A stretch of 64,000 bases of DNA, taken from Caulobacter sp. 73W (GTDB lineage Bacteria; Pseudomonadota; Alphaproteobacteria; Caulobacterales; Caulobacteraceae). The stretch is from assembly GCF_041021955.1 (NCBI RefSeq), contig NZ_CP158375.1:1922001-1986000 (forward strand), in the 5' to 3' direction. The translations under genes were made by a program, and so were the position numbers. The notes beneath the pieces were generated by a model, which was given only the letters and a program-made list of their open reading frames with translations, ran no database searches and was not told the origin of the DNA. How positions within the stretch are numbered: position 1 is the stretch's first letter; each line of letters begins with the position of its first letter. This document shows, piece by piece, positions 16,386 to 24,853 of this stretch.

Positions 16386-17381
16386 TCATCCCCTACGCTT
16401 GATCACTGGCGCCGCGCGCAACCATGCCAGCGGATTGAAGCTCATCGCGGCCGCGATCTGCGCCGAACTGGCCGTGCGCGTCGCCTGGATCACCCGCCGC
16501 CGCGCCAGCGCCTCGCCCAGCCCCTTCAGACCGTCCCCCAGCCCCCGAAACGCGGGCTTGGTCTCTCCGCGGAGGACATGCCGCGCCATCAGCAGGGCCG
16601 TGAAGGCTGCATGCGGAATGACCGTCAGCACGAGCAGGGTGATCGGAGTGTTCTGGACATAGGCCCACAGGCGGTTGCGCGCCCCGTGATAGAGCGCGAA
16701 GGCCGAGCGCGGCCCAGCGTTGCTGGCCGAGCCGGTGTGCCGGACCACGGCGCCGGGGACCAGGCGCGTCGCCTCCCCGGTCAGCCGCAGGCGATAGCCC
16801 AGGTCCACGTCCTCGCAGTAACAGAAGAACCGCTCGTCAAAGCCGCCGAGGCTGGCGAAGAGGTCCCGCTCGATCATCATCGCCGCGCCGCAGGCGGAGA
16901 ACACCTCGCCCTCGGCGACATTCTGATCCGGCGCGCCGTAGCCGCCCCGGAACGGCACGCCCACCACCGACATGACGTCGCCCAGGCCGTCCAGCCGCGA
17001 CGGATCCTCATCCATCAGCTGCCGCGCCGTGAAGCAGCGCACATCGGGGTGAGCCTGCGCCGCCGCCATGAAGGCCGACAGCCAGTCGGCCTGCGCATAG
17101 GCGTCGGGATTGAGCAGGACGATCCAGCGGCCCCGCGCCGCCTTGGCGGCGGCGTTGTTGCCGCCCGCGAAGCCGAGATTGCGATCGGCCTGGATCAGCC
17201 GGACGCCGGGCTGCGCCTGCGCGATCACCGCGCCATCATCGGTGGAGGCGTTGTCGAGGACGATGGTCTCGAAGTTGCGGAACGTCTGGGCCTCCAGGCT
17301 GTCGAGACAGCGCTGCAGGGTGGGCGCGCTCTGATAGGCGACGATCAGGATGCTGACGGCGGGAAGGGATGCTTCGGACAC
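16386..17381 (-). CDS. Family 2 glycosyltransferase
   Basis: A GT-A fold transferase of 331 residues. It has the N-terminal SILIVAYQSAPTLQRCLDSL, VLDNASTD near residue 42, GGNNAAAKAARG near 75, LNPDAYA near 92 (DxD-like metal site) and FCYCEDVDLGYRLRL near 185. This is typical of rhamnosyl- and other sugar transferases of the WcaA/RfbN type. A hydrophobic patch near residues 245-270 may touch the membrane. Substrate unknown. It is divergent from another glycosyltransferase gene 72 bases away, suggesting a shared glycan. Confidence 0.9.
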   Translation of the reverse strand: MSEASLPAVSILIVAYQSAPTLQRCLDSLEAQTFRNFETIVLDNASTDDGAVIAQAQPGVRLIQADRNLGFAGGNNAAAKAARGRWIVLLNPDAYAQADWLSAFMAAAQAHPDVRCFTARQLMDEDPSRLDGLGDVMSVVGVPFRGGYGAPDQNVAEGEVFSACGAAMMIERDLFASLGGFDERFFCYCEDVDLGYRLRLTGEATRLVPGAVVRHTGSASNAGPRSAFALYHGARNRLWAYVQNTPITLLVLTVIPHAAFTALLMARHVLRGETKPAFRGLGDGLKGLGEALARRRVIQATRTASSAQIAAAMSFNPLAWLRAAPVIKRRG

Positions 17382-17453
17382 GACGCGCTCTTAGCACGAA
17401 GCGCGGCGGCGCGTGGACACCGTGGGCGCCGACGGTTTATCAGAGCGCACTCC

Positions 17454-18689
17454 ATGTCCGCGCCCGACAGCCCCCTTGCGCACCTTCGCGCCCTGCGCCG
17501 CCGCCTCGCGCCTGGCCTTAGCGGCCCGGTGGGCAAGCTGCTGCCGCCGGCCTTCGCGCTGCTCGCCGGTCTGCGTCACCGCGCGGGCGGCCTTGCGCCC
17601 TCGGGACCGATCATCGTCGCCGGATTTCACGGCTCGGTGCTGGGCATCGGCGAGGCGGCCCGCAGCCTGTCGGCCACCCTGCGCTCCGCTGGCTTCGAGG
17701 TGATCGACTGGGACGTCAGCGCCCTGTTCGGCCATGAACGCCGGATCGAGGCCGGCGACCCGACGCCGCCGGCGGCGGGGTCCGGCACGCTGATCGCCCA
17801 TATGAACCCGCCCGAGCTGCTGCAACTGATCGCGCTTCATGGCGCGGGCGCGCTGAAGGGGCGGCGGGTGATCGGTTACTGGGCCTGGGAGCTGGAACAC
17901 CTGCCGAGGTCCTGGCGACCCGCCTTCCGCCATGTGGACGAGGTCTGGGCGCCCTCGCGGTTCACCGCTGAGGCGGTGGAAGAGGTCGCGCCGCAAGGCA
18001 TGCCGATCCGCGTCCTGCCCCATCCGCTTGACCCGACCGATCTTGCGCCAGATCAGGCGCGGTTCGACTTCCCGGAGGATGCGGTGATCGTTCTGTCGGC
18101 CTTCGACCTGCGCTCGACCCTGGCCCGCAAGAACCCCCTGGCGGCGATCGAGGCCTTCAAGCGCGCCGCCAGCCGCTCGTCGTCCAACGCCCTGTTGGTG
18201 CTCAAGACCGTCGGCGCCGACGCCGCCACGCCCCTGCTGGCCCAGATCAACGCCGCCATCGGCGGGGCCCGGAACATCCGCCTGTTCAATGGCGTGCTGT
18301 CGCCAGACGACCGCGACCGCCTGGTGGCCAGCGCCGACATCATCTTGTCCCTGCACCGCTCCGAGGGCTTTGGTCTGTGGCTGGCCGAGGGGATGCTGGC
18401 GGGCAAGCCCGTGGTCGCCACCGCCTGGTCCGGCAACATGGACTTCATGACGCCCAAGACCGCCGCCATGATCCCGGCGCGGCTGGTGGCGGTCGACGAC
18501 CGCCAGGGCATGTACGCCGGCGGCCGCTGGGCCGAGGCCGACCTCGACGCCGCCGAGGCCCGGCTGGTCGAACTGATCGACAGCGCCGACGCGCGCCGCG
18601 CCATGGGCGCCGCCGCCCGCGACCATGCCGCCAGGACCCTGGCCCCCTCACGGTGGGCCCGGATGCTGAAGACCTGGCTGCAGCCGTGA
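17454..18689 (+). CDS. Glycosyltransferase (GT-B fold, group 1 type)
   Basis: The reading frame continues far upstream, but the protein begins credibly at the ATG at 17454 (MSAPDSPLAHLRALRRRL), giving 411 residues. The C-terminal GT-B half has RNIRLFNGVLSPDDRDRL and the sugar-nucleotide site HRSEGFGLWLAEGMLAGKPV (the EGFGL Glu). A Gly-rich N-terminal loop is in GFHGSVLGIGEAARSL. It probably adds a sugar to an envelope glycan. Its stop overlaps the GTG start of the YitT-type gene by 4 bases. Confidence 0.88.
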   Translation: MSAPDSPLAHLRALRRRLAPGLSGPVGKLLPPAFALLAGLRHRAGGLAPSGPIIVAGFHGSVLGIGEAARSLSATLRSAGFEVIDWDVSALFGHERRIEAGDPTPPAAGSGTLIAHMNPPELLQLIALHGAGALKGRRVIGYWAWELEHLPRSWRPAFRHVDEVWAPSRFTAEAVEEVAPQGMPIRVLPHPLDPTDLAPDQARFDFPEDAVIVLSAFDLRSTLARKNPLAAIEAFKRAASRSSSNALLVLKTVGADAATPLLAQINAAIGGARNIRLFNGVLSPDDRDRLVASADIILSLHRSEGFGLWLAEGMLAGKPVVATAWSGNMDFMTPKTAAMIPARLVAVDDRQGMYAGGRWAEADLDAAEARLVELIDSADARRAMGAAARDHAARTLAPSRWARMLKTWLQP

Positions 18690-19285
18690 GCGCGCCGCGT
18701 CACACCGCGTCGGAAGACATCCATTCGATCCTCATCGGGACCAGCTTCATCGCCGTCGGCATCGCCCTGCTGAAGGCGGCGGGCCTGGTGACCGGCGGCA
18801 TCGCGGGCCTGGCCCTGACCTTGTCCTACGCCACCGGCTGGCAGGTGGGCCTGCTGTTCTTCGCCCTCAACATTCCCTTCTACGAGCTGGCCCGCCGCAC
18901 CATGGGCTGGACCTTCACGCTCAAGACCCTGGCGACCAACGCCCTGCTGGCGGGGTTCACGGCCGCGCTGCCCCTGTGGCTGGAACTGGATCGGGTCGAT
19001 CCACTGTTCGCCGCTCTCTTTGGGGGGACCATCATCGGCATGGGCGTCCTCGCCTTGGCGAGGCATGGCTCAAGCGTCGGCGGGATCGGGGTGCTGGCGA
19101 CCTACATGCACGAAAGGCGCGGGGTGAATGCCGGACGTGTCCAGATCGCCGCCGACGTGCTCATCATCGCGTCCGCCTTCTCTGTCATCGATTGGAGCAA
19201 GCTCGCGCTGTCACTGCTCAGCGCCGCAGCGCTGAGCCTTGTCATAATCGTCAATCATCGGCCTGGGCGCTACACAGGCTACTAG
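18686..19285 (+). CDS. YitT-family membrane protein
   Basis: From the GTG overlapping the upstream stop, 199 residues encode about five transmembrane helices (segments near 15-35, 42-65, 75-95, 108-125, 152-175). The pattern GLVTGGIAGLALTLSYATG near residue 33 and SSVGGIGVLATYM near 130 matches the YitT/DUF161 family. These proteins are presumed transporters of unknown substrate. Coupling with the glycosyltransferase may be fortuitous. Confidence 0.85.
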   Translation: MSAPRHTASEDIHSILIGTSFIAVGIALLKAAGLVTGGIAGLALTLSYATGWQVGLLFFALNIPFYELARRTMGWTFTLKTLATNALLAGFTAALPLWLELDRVDPLFAALFGGTIIGMGVLALARHGSSVGGIGVLATYMHERRGVNAGRVQIAADVLIIASAFSVIDWSKLALSLLSAAALSLVIIVNHRPGRYTGY

Positions 19286-19288
19286 AAT

Positions 19289-19315
19289 GATCGATAAAAG
19301 TGGATTTTATCGATC
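19289..19315. promoter_or_regulatory. Palindrome 1 upstream of fic
   Basis: Two perfectly complementary 11-base arms, GATCGATAAAA (19289-19299) and TTTTATCGATC (19305-19315), are separated by 5 bases. It begins four bases after the stop of the preceding gene, followed by AT-rich DNA. Probably an operator for the Fic gene; a second GATCGATA pair lies just downstream. Confidence 0.6.
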
Positions 19316-19332
19316 AAAATATCACATAATCT

Positions 19333-19359
19333 GATCGATAAAGACGTCGGATATCGATC
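19333..19359. promoter_or_regulatory. Palindrome 2, abutting the fic start codon
   Basis: GATCGATA (19333-19340) and its complement TATCGATC (19352-19359) are 11 bases apart, and the second arm ends directly before the ATG at 19360. The same 8-base core occurs in palindrome 1. A bound protein would block ribosome or polymerase access. No Shine-Dalgarno sequence is visible, so the mRNA may be leaderless or nearly so. Confidence 0.55.
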
Positions 19360-20481
19360 ATGAGATGGAGCTGGCAGCAACCTGACTGGCCCAGGTTCAC
19401 CTGGGATGCAGGTGCTCTACGTCGCGCCGAGAGCGAGTTCATCGAAAATGCCGGCGTCCAGATCGGGGCTTCGAAGCATCTAAGCGAAGCGCACAGCTCT
19501 GCGATCCGCATTGAGTTGATGGGGCATGAGGCGACAGACACCTCAGCTATCGAAGGCGAAACCCTAGATCGTGACAGCGTCCAATCTTCGATCCGACGCC
19601 ACCTTGGCATGACTGATGATCGACGCCGTGTATCTCCGGCGGAGGCGGGCATCGCCGAGATGACGGTCGACCTTTTCGAGCATGCGGAAAGCGCCCTGTC
19701 GGAAGAGGTCCTGTTTCGCTGGCACCGATGGGTAATGAATGGCCGCACGGACATGGCGGACATCGGTCGCTACCGTACTCACAGTGATCCGATGCAGATT
19801 GTCTCGGAGTACGTACACGCGCCCAAGGTTCACTTCGAAGCGCCGCCATCCGCCCAACTCGCCGGCGAAATGGCTCACTTCTGGGAATGGCTAGAACAGA
19901 CAGGGCCTGGCTCAGTTCAAGCGCTCCCCGCCATTACCCGGGCCGGTATCGCGCACCTTTGGTTTGAGAGCATCCATCCATTCGAAGATGGCAATGGGCG
20001 CATTGGCAGGGCGATAAGCGAAAAGCTCTTAGCTCAAGGCCTGCCAACGCCAATGGTCACCGGCATGTCGAGCACGCTGCTGCACCATCGCAAGGACTAT
20101 TACGCCGAACTAGAGCGAGCTCACCGCCATCTCGAGATAACCGATTGGCTGGTGTGGTTCGCCGGTCAGGCGCTGGAATCTCAACACCGTACTTTGAACC
20201 TGGTTGAGTTTGTCCTGGCCAAGACACGCCATCTGGAAAGGCTTCGGGGAGCCATAAACGACCGACAGGAAAAGGCGCTGCTTCGGCTCTACGCCGCCGG
20301 GCCGCAGGGCTTCAAGGGCGGCATTAGCGCCTCCAATTATATGTCGATCACGAAAGCTTCGACGGCGACGACGACGCGAGACCTTGCAGCTTTAGTAGAA
20401 CTTGGCGGTTTGACGCGCACCGGCACGGGCAAGTCCACACGCTACCATTTGGACATTCAAGCGCCACGGCCGCCCAGTTAG
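19360..20481 (+). CDS. Fic family AMP-transferase with winged-helix C-terminus
   Basis: Fic proteins transfer AMP (or another nucleotide part) to Tyr/Ser/Thr of target proteins. The 373-residue protein has a DUF4172-like N-terminus (WSWQQPDWPRFTWD), an inhibitory helix motif TSAIEGE near residue 63 whose Glu should block ATP, and the full catalytic motif HPFEDGNGRIGR near 208. Its C-terminal 80 residues look like a winged helix (STATTTRDLAALVELGGLTR) and could bind the two upstream palindromes. All catalytic residues are intact. Flanked by unrelated genes, it is probably a mobile or accessory unit. Confidence 0.93.
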   Translation: MRWSWQQPDWPRFTWDAGALRRAESEFIENAGVQIGASKHLSEAHSSAIRIELMGHEATDTSAIEGETLDRDSVQSSIRRHLGMTDDRRRVSPAEAGIAEMTVDLFEHAESALSEEVLFRWHRWVMNGRTDMADIGRYRTHSDPMQIVSEYVHAPKVHFEAPPSAQLAGEMAHFWEWLEQTGPGSVQALPAITRAGIAHLWFESIHPFEDGNGRIGRAISEKLLAQGLPTPMVTGMSSTLLHHRKDYYAELERAHRHLEITDWLVWFAGQALESQHRTLNLVEFVLAKTRHLERLRGAINDRQEKALLRLYAAGPQGFKGGISASNYMSITKASTATTTRDLAALVELGGLTRTGTGKSTRYHLDIQAPRPPS

Positions 20482-20572
20482 TCCTCTCAGACACCCCTAC
20501 GGCCACGTGGCCGATCATATTCACCGCAAGATGTGCGGCGAATAAACCCTGCAATCACCGCATCCTGGAACG

Positions 20573-21016
20573 TCAGGAGCGCGAGGTCAGCCCGTTGATC
20601 AACTCGCCGCGGCTGGCGGAGATCGCATATTGCAGACTTTTGGCGATCATGTTGGCCCGGGCGACCACCAAGGCGGCTGCCTCGGACGACCACAATTCTT
20701 CGGCGGTTTCGGAGAACAGCTCCAGCCAGCGCGCGAAATGCGCGCCCTCGATCTTTGGTAGGGCCAGGTGAACGGGGATGGGCGCGCCCTTGTAGCGGCC
20801 CGTGGTCAGCAAGATGGACGACCAGAAGTCGCAAAGCTTGGCCAGATGTTCGTCCCAATGATCGCCGATGGCGGTCTCGAAGATCGGCCCCAGTTCCGGC
20901 TCGCGTCGGATCTTGGCGTAGAACGCATGGACGAGCGCGGTGATCATCGACTCGGTGACGCCGACGGCGGCGCCCGGCGACAAAAGCTGACGGGTCTGGC
21001 GGCGCTCCTCGTGCAT
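20573..21016 (-). CDS. Group III truncated haemoglobin-like protein
   Basis: About 147 residues from the ATG at 21016. The sequence has the truncated-globin pattern: LVHAFYAKIRREPELGPIFE near residue 28, DHWDEHLAKLCDFWSSILL near 52, YKGAPIPVHLAL near 75 with the proximal His, and HFARWLELFSETAEELW. It should bind haem and may handle O2 or NO. The start is uncertain: the frame stays open upstream and a TTG in LTQIKPPQDG is possible. It is the last gene of the minus-strand run from the glutathione transferase. Confidence 0.8.
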   Translation of the reverse strand: MHEERRQTRQLLSPGAAVGVTESMITALVHAFYAKIRREPELGPIFETAIGDHWDEHLAKLCDFWSSILLTTGRYKGAPIPVHLALPKIEGAHFARWLELFSETAEELWSSEAAALVVARANMIAKSLQYAISASRGELINGLTSRS

Positions 21017-21069
21017 GGCCTCATCATACGCCCGCCCATCCTGCGGCGGCTTGATCTGGGTCAAGACCT

Positions 21070-21426
21070 CTAGCCGACGGTGAACTTGAAGTGCTGGCTG
21101 GAGCCATGGTCGAAGAGGGTCACCTCGCCGCCCTTCACCTTGGCCTCGAAGTGCGTGCCGTCGCCGTGGTGGTAGCCGGTGACCGTATCGTCCACGCGGG
21201 TGAAGGCGATGTGGGCGGCGTCTCCGTGGTGATAGACGGCGTTTGGCAGCGGTCCGTTCACATGACAGTCGCGCGTGTGGTCGTAAGCCTCGACCACGCC
21301 ATTCTCCGCCTTGGCGCTGATGCGCACATTGCCCGTCCGACTGTGGTCCAGGACATTGGTGTAGGCGCGGCCGTTCACCAGGGCGGCGGAAATGGCGGCG
21401 ACGACGGGGCGGGCGTGAACGTTCAT
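21070..21426 (-). CDS. His-rich protein, unknown function
   Basis: This 118-residue protein is unusually rich in His and Asp/Gly (14 His by my count). The short element YHHGD occurs twice, near residues 64 and 84, with VTLFDHGSSQHF close to the end. It reads as short beta-strands with turns, perhaps a small metal-binding or sheet protein. No signal peptide is evident. It lies 18 bases after queG and before the globin gene on the same strand. I recognise no family. Confidence 0.65.
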   Translation of the reverse strand: MNVHARPVVAAISAALVNGRAYTNVLDHSRTGNVRISAKAENGVVEAYDHTRDCHVNGPLPNAVYHHGDAAHIAFTRVDDTVTGYHHGDGTHFEAKVKGGEVTLFDHGSSQHFKFTVG

Positions 21427-21444
21427 GAAGCCTCGGGCAAATGG

Positions 21445-22614
21445 TCAAGCTTGGACGAAATGCGGCTGCGGCGTTTGGGTTGCGGCCAGTTCGTCAAGGA
21501 CGTGGGGATCGGCCTCGGCGCTCGCCAGGGTCTGGCGCAGGAGTGCGAAGGCCTCCGCGTCCAGCAGTCGCGACGCCGCCCACACCGCCGCGCCGCGCAC
21601 ATCCGGCGACGTGTCCGACAGCAACGGCTCCACCGCCGCCATCAGGCTCGGCGCCCCGCTGTTGCCCATGGCGTAGAGGACGTTGCGCACGAAGCGGTCG
21701 CGACCGATGCGCTTGACTGGGCTCTTGGAGAACAGCTGCCGGAAGGACGGATCGTCCAGGGCCGCCAGTTCGGCCAGGGACGGACCGCGTAGGGCGTCGC
21801 GGGCATGCAGCTTCTGCTCGCGCGCCTGGGACGCGAACTTGTTCCACGGACACACCGCCAGACAGTCGTCGCAGCCATAGATGCGGTTGCCCAGCGCGGC
21901 GCGAAACTCGTGCGGGATCGGGCCTTTGTGCTCGATGGTCAGATAGGAGATGCAGCGCCGGGCATCGAGCCGGTAGGCTTGTGGAAACGCCTTGGTCGGG
22001 CAGACGTCGAGGCAGGCGCTGCACGAGCCGCATCCGGCCTGGGGCGCCTCGTCGGTCTCCAGCGGCAGGGTGGTCAGCACCGAGCCCAGAAACAGCCAGG
22101 AGCCGAAGCCGCGCGAGACCAGGTTGGTGTGCTTTCCCTGCCAGCCGACCCCGGCCTTCTCGGCAAGGGGCTTTTCCATCAGGGGCGCGGTGTCGACGAA
22201 CACCTTCACCTCTCCGCCGAAGGCCTCGACCATCCAACCGGCCAGCAGCTTCAGCCGCTTCTTGATGACCTCGTGATAGTCGTCGCCCTGAGCGTAGACG
22301 CTGATCGCCGCGCGGGTCCGATCCAGGAGCGCCGCCAGGGGGTCGCTGTCGGGGCCGTAGTTCATGCCCAGCACCACCGCCGAGCGGGCGTCGGTCCACA
22401 TGGCGGTGGGATGGCTTCGACGCTCCAGCGTCTCCTCCATCCAGCCCATAGTGCCGTGCAGGCCTTCGGCCACGAACTGGCTCAGCCGCTGGCCCGCCAG
22501 CCAGGGCTCGTCGACCGCGGCGAAACCGCAGAAGTCGAAGCCAAGCTCCAGCGCCTTGGCGCGGATCAGGTCTTTTGCCTGAAGAGGGGGATGATCAGAA
22601 GTCGAGGTCGTCAT
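21445..22614 (-). CDS. queG: Epoxyqueuosine reductase
   Basis: QueG reduces epoxyqueuosine to queuosine in tRNA using cobalamin and two [4Fe-4S] clusters. Both ferredoxin-type cluster motifs are present (CGSCSACLDVCPTKAF near residue 198 and CDDCLAVCPWN near 248), and HEAT-like repeats follow in the last 100 residues (PSLMAAVEPLLSDTSPDVRG). I take the ATG at 22614 (389 residues); an in-frame TTG further up would add six residues. Its start lies inside the 3' end of the glutathione transferase gene, a 20-base overlap suggesting coupling. Confidence 0.93.
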   Translation of the reverse strand: MTTSTSDHPPLQAKDLIRAKALELGFDFCGFAAVDEPWLAGQRLSQFVAEGLHGTMGWMEETLERRSHPTAMWTDARSAVVLGMNYGPDSDPLAALLDRTRAAISVYAQGDDYHEVIKKRLKLLAGWMVEAFGGEVKVFVDTAPLMEKPLAEKAGVGWQGKHTNLVSRGFGSWLFLGSVLTTLPLETDEAPQAGCGSCSACLDVCPTKAFPQAYRLDARRCISYLTIEHKGPIPHEFRAALGNRIYGCDDCLAVCPWNKFASQAREQKLHARDALRGPSLAELAALDDPSFRQLFSKSPVKRIGRDRFVRNVLYAMGNSGAPSLMAAVEPLLSDTSPDVRGAAVWAASRLLDAEAFALLRQTLASAEADPHVLDELAATQTPQPHFVQA

Positions 22615-23281
22615 AGTGGCCGGCGGGAGCAAGCCCGGGCCAGCGATCGGCGAGGATCGGCCTGAAGGACGGCCTGGACTTGATCCTCATGTACCACGTC
22701 TTGGCGGCCGGGAAGTCACGCCACGGCACGTCGCCAAAATAGTCGATGACCGAAATATGCGCCGCCGCCGCAATATCGGCCAGGCTCATCCGCTTGCCGG
22801 CCAGCCAATCGCGGGCCTGGAGCAGGCCTTCGATGTAGATGAGGTGCTCGCGCAGGGCCTCGCGGCCGCGGCGCAGGTTGGCCAGTTCCGGCGCGCCAAG
22901 GCGCAGGAGGCGCTTTTCCATCTTCTCGTGGAGCAGCAGGCCGTTGACCTCAAAATCGAACTTGCGGTCGAACCATTGCAGCAGGCGGCGCGCTTCGGCG
23001 CGCTCGGCCGGCTCAGGCGCCAATAGGGCCGGTTCGGGATGCTGCTCTTCCAGATGGCCCAGGATCGCCCGCGCCTCGCACAGCACCAGCCTTTCGGGGG
23101 CCTTGTTCTCGACCAGCACGGGCGTCAGGCCTGAGGGGTTGAGCTTCAGGAACTCAGCCGGCCGCTCCCAGTAGCGCACCTGCACGTCGGTGAAGGGCAG
23201 GCGCTTCTCGCCCAGCAGCACGCGCACCTGGCGCGACGCCGGATCGAGCGGGAAATGATGGAGGATGCGTTCGACGCTCAT
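22595..23281 (-). CDS. Glutathione S-transferase family protein
   Basis: A 228-residue protein with an N-terminal thioredoxin-fold domain (HHFPLDPASRQVRVLLGEKR, and LNPSGLTPVLVE near residue 50 with the cis-Pro loop) and an all-helical C-terminal domain (residues 90-215, with MSLADIAAAAHISVIDYFG). The glutathione-binding fold is clear; the substrate is not. It heads the minus-strand run glutathione transferase-queG-His-rich protein-globin. Confidence 0.9.
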   Translation of the reverse strand: MSVERILHHFPLDPASRQVRVLLGEKRLPFTDVQVRYWERPAEFLKLNPSGLTPVLVENKAPERLVLCEARAILGHLEEQHPEPALLAPEPAERAEARRLLQWFDRKFDFEVNGLLLHEKMEKRLLRLGAPELANLRRGREALREHLIYIEGLLQARDWLAGKRMSLADIAAAAHISVIDYFGDVPWRDFPAAKTWYMRIKSRPSFRPILADRWPGLAPAGHYDDLDF

Positions 23282-23530
23282 GCGAGGTCAGATGGCCTTT
23301 GGACGGGATGGGTTCAGGCGCTGACGCCAGCAAGGCGCGCAACCTGTTAAGGTCCCGTTTACTGAACGCTGTTCTTGCGGACAATGTCGCGGGATGACGC
23401 CAATGCGCCTGCCCGGCGCCCAATTCAAGGCGCCACGAGACGACAGCGCTGTCATTTAGCGCTTCTCCCCAGAAAACCCGGTGCTAAGGTGCCTTTAAAG
23501 ACGCGGATAACGGCGTCGGGAGGGACTGAC

Positions 23531-24835
23531 ATGACGCCTGCTGAGCTCAGCGTGGCCTTTTTCCTGCAGATGGCGATCATCATCGCCGCCTGCCGCAGCG
23601 TGGGCTGGTTCGTAAAGCGCTACCTGGGTCAGCCTCAGGTGGTCGGCGAGATGATCGCAGGCGTGATCCTCGGCCCCTCGCTCCTGGGGCTTCTGTTCCC
23701 CGATCTGCAAGGGATGCTGTTCCCCAAGGAATCCAAGCCGGTCCTGTTCGTCGGCGCGCAGCTGGGCGTAGGGCTCTACATGTTCCTGGTCGGGGCGGGC
23801 TTCAACGCCGACCACTTCAAGCACAACGCCAAGAGCGCCACGGCCGTGTCGCTGTCAGGCATGATCGCGCCCTTCCTGGTGGCTGTCGCCTTGACGCCTT
23901 GGCTTGTGGGCAAGGGACTGTTCGGCGAAGGCGTCGATGTCGGCCAGGCCACGCTCTTCATGGGCGCGGCGATCTCCATCACCGCCTTCCCGGTTCTGGC
24001 CCGCATCATCCAGGAGCGCGGCCTGTCCAGGACGCCGCTCGGCGCCATGTCGCTCTCGGCCGGCGCCATCGATGACGCCTGCGCCTGGTCGGTGCTGGCC
24101 ATCGTGCTCGCCAGCATGGGCGGCGGCGCGCTGGTCGCCATGAAGGCCATCGTGGGCGGAGGCCTCTTCGCGGCGCTCATGCTCACCCTGGGGCCCCGCC
24201 TGCTCGCCCCGCTGGCCCGCATAGCCGAGCGAGAAGGCAAGCTCAGTCCCGCTGTGCTGGGCGTGATCCTGATCCTCTTCATGCTCAGCGCCTGGGCCAT
24301 GGACGCGGCCGGCCTGCACTCGGTGTTCGGCGGCTTCATCCTCGGCGCGGCCCTGCCGCGCGGCGTGCTGACCCGCGAACTCCAGCGCCAGCTGGAGCCG
24401 TTCGCGCTCATCGTGCTGGTACCGATGTTCTTCACCTTCTCGGGCCTGAACACCCAGCTGACCATGGTCGGGGACTGGAACCTGATGGCTATCGCCCTGG
24501 TCATCCTGGCCGGCTCGATCCTGGCCAAGGCCGGCGCCTGCTATCTCGCCGCGCGCCTGACCGGCCAGGACAACGCCACGGCGCTGGGCATCGGGACCTT
24601 GATGAACGCGCGCGGCATGATGGAGCTGATCATCATCAACATCGGTCTGCAAAAGGGGATCATCGGCCCGGCCTTGTTCTCGATGTTGGTGTTGATGGCG
24701 GTGGCCACCACCTTGATGACCACGCCGATGTTCGAGCTTGTCTATGGTCGCCGCGCTCGGGCGCGCGGCGAACTTGGCGCGCTGAACGAGGCCGAGGGTG
24801 ATGACATCCCCGCCCCTCGTCCCGCTCAAGCCTGA
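23531..24835 (+). CDS. Monovalent cation:proton antiporter, CPA2/Kef type (copy 1)
   Basis: This 434-residue membrane protein has about 12 predicted helices and the CPA2 signatures GQPQVVGEMIAGVILGPSLLG near residue 33 and SAGAIDDACAWSVLA near 175, the latter containing the conserved Asp pair. It probably exchanges H+ for K+ or Na+. There is no C-terminal RCK/TrkA domain as in KefB/C; the protein ends in a short charged tail. The start ATG follows a weak Shine-Dalgarno sequence. A close paralogue of the same length begins 18 bases after its stop. Confidence 0.9.
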   Translation: MTPAELSVAFFLQMAIIIAACRSVGWFVKRYLGQPQVVGEMIAGVILGPSLLGLLFPDLQGMLFPKESKPVLFVGAQLGVGLYMFLVGAGFNADHFKHNAKSATAVSLSGMIAPFLVAVALTPWLVGKGLFGEGVDVGQATLFMGAAISITAFPVLARIIQERGLSRTPLGAMSLSAGAIDDACAWSVLAIVLASMGGGALVAMKAIVGGGLFAALMLTLGPRLLAPLARIAEREGKLSPAVLGVILILFMLSAWAMDAAGLHSVFGGFILGAALPRGVLTRELQRQLEPFALIVLVPMFFTFSGLNTQLTMVGDWNLMAIALVILAGSILAKAGACYLAARLTGQDNATALGIGTLMNARGMMELIIINIGLQKGIIGPALFSMLVLMAVATTLMTTPMFELVYGRRARARGELGALNEAEGDDIPAPRPAQA

Positions 24836-24853
24836 CACGTAGGGAAAGCGCAG

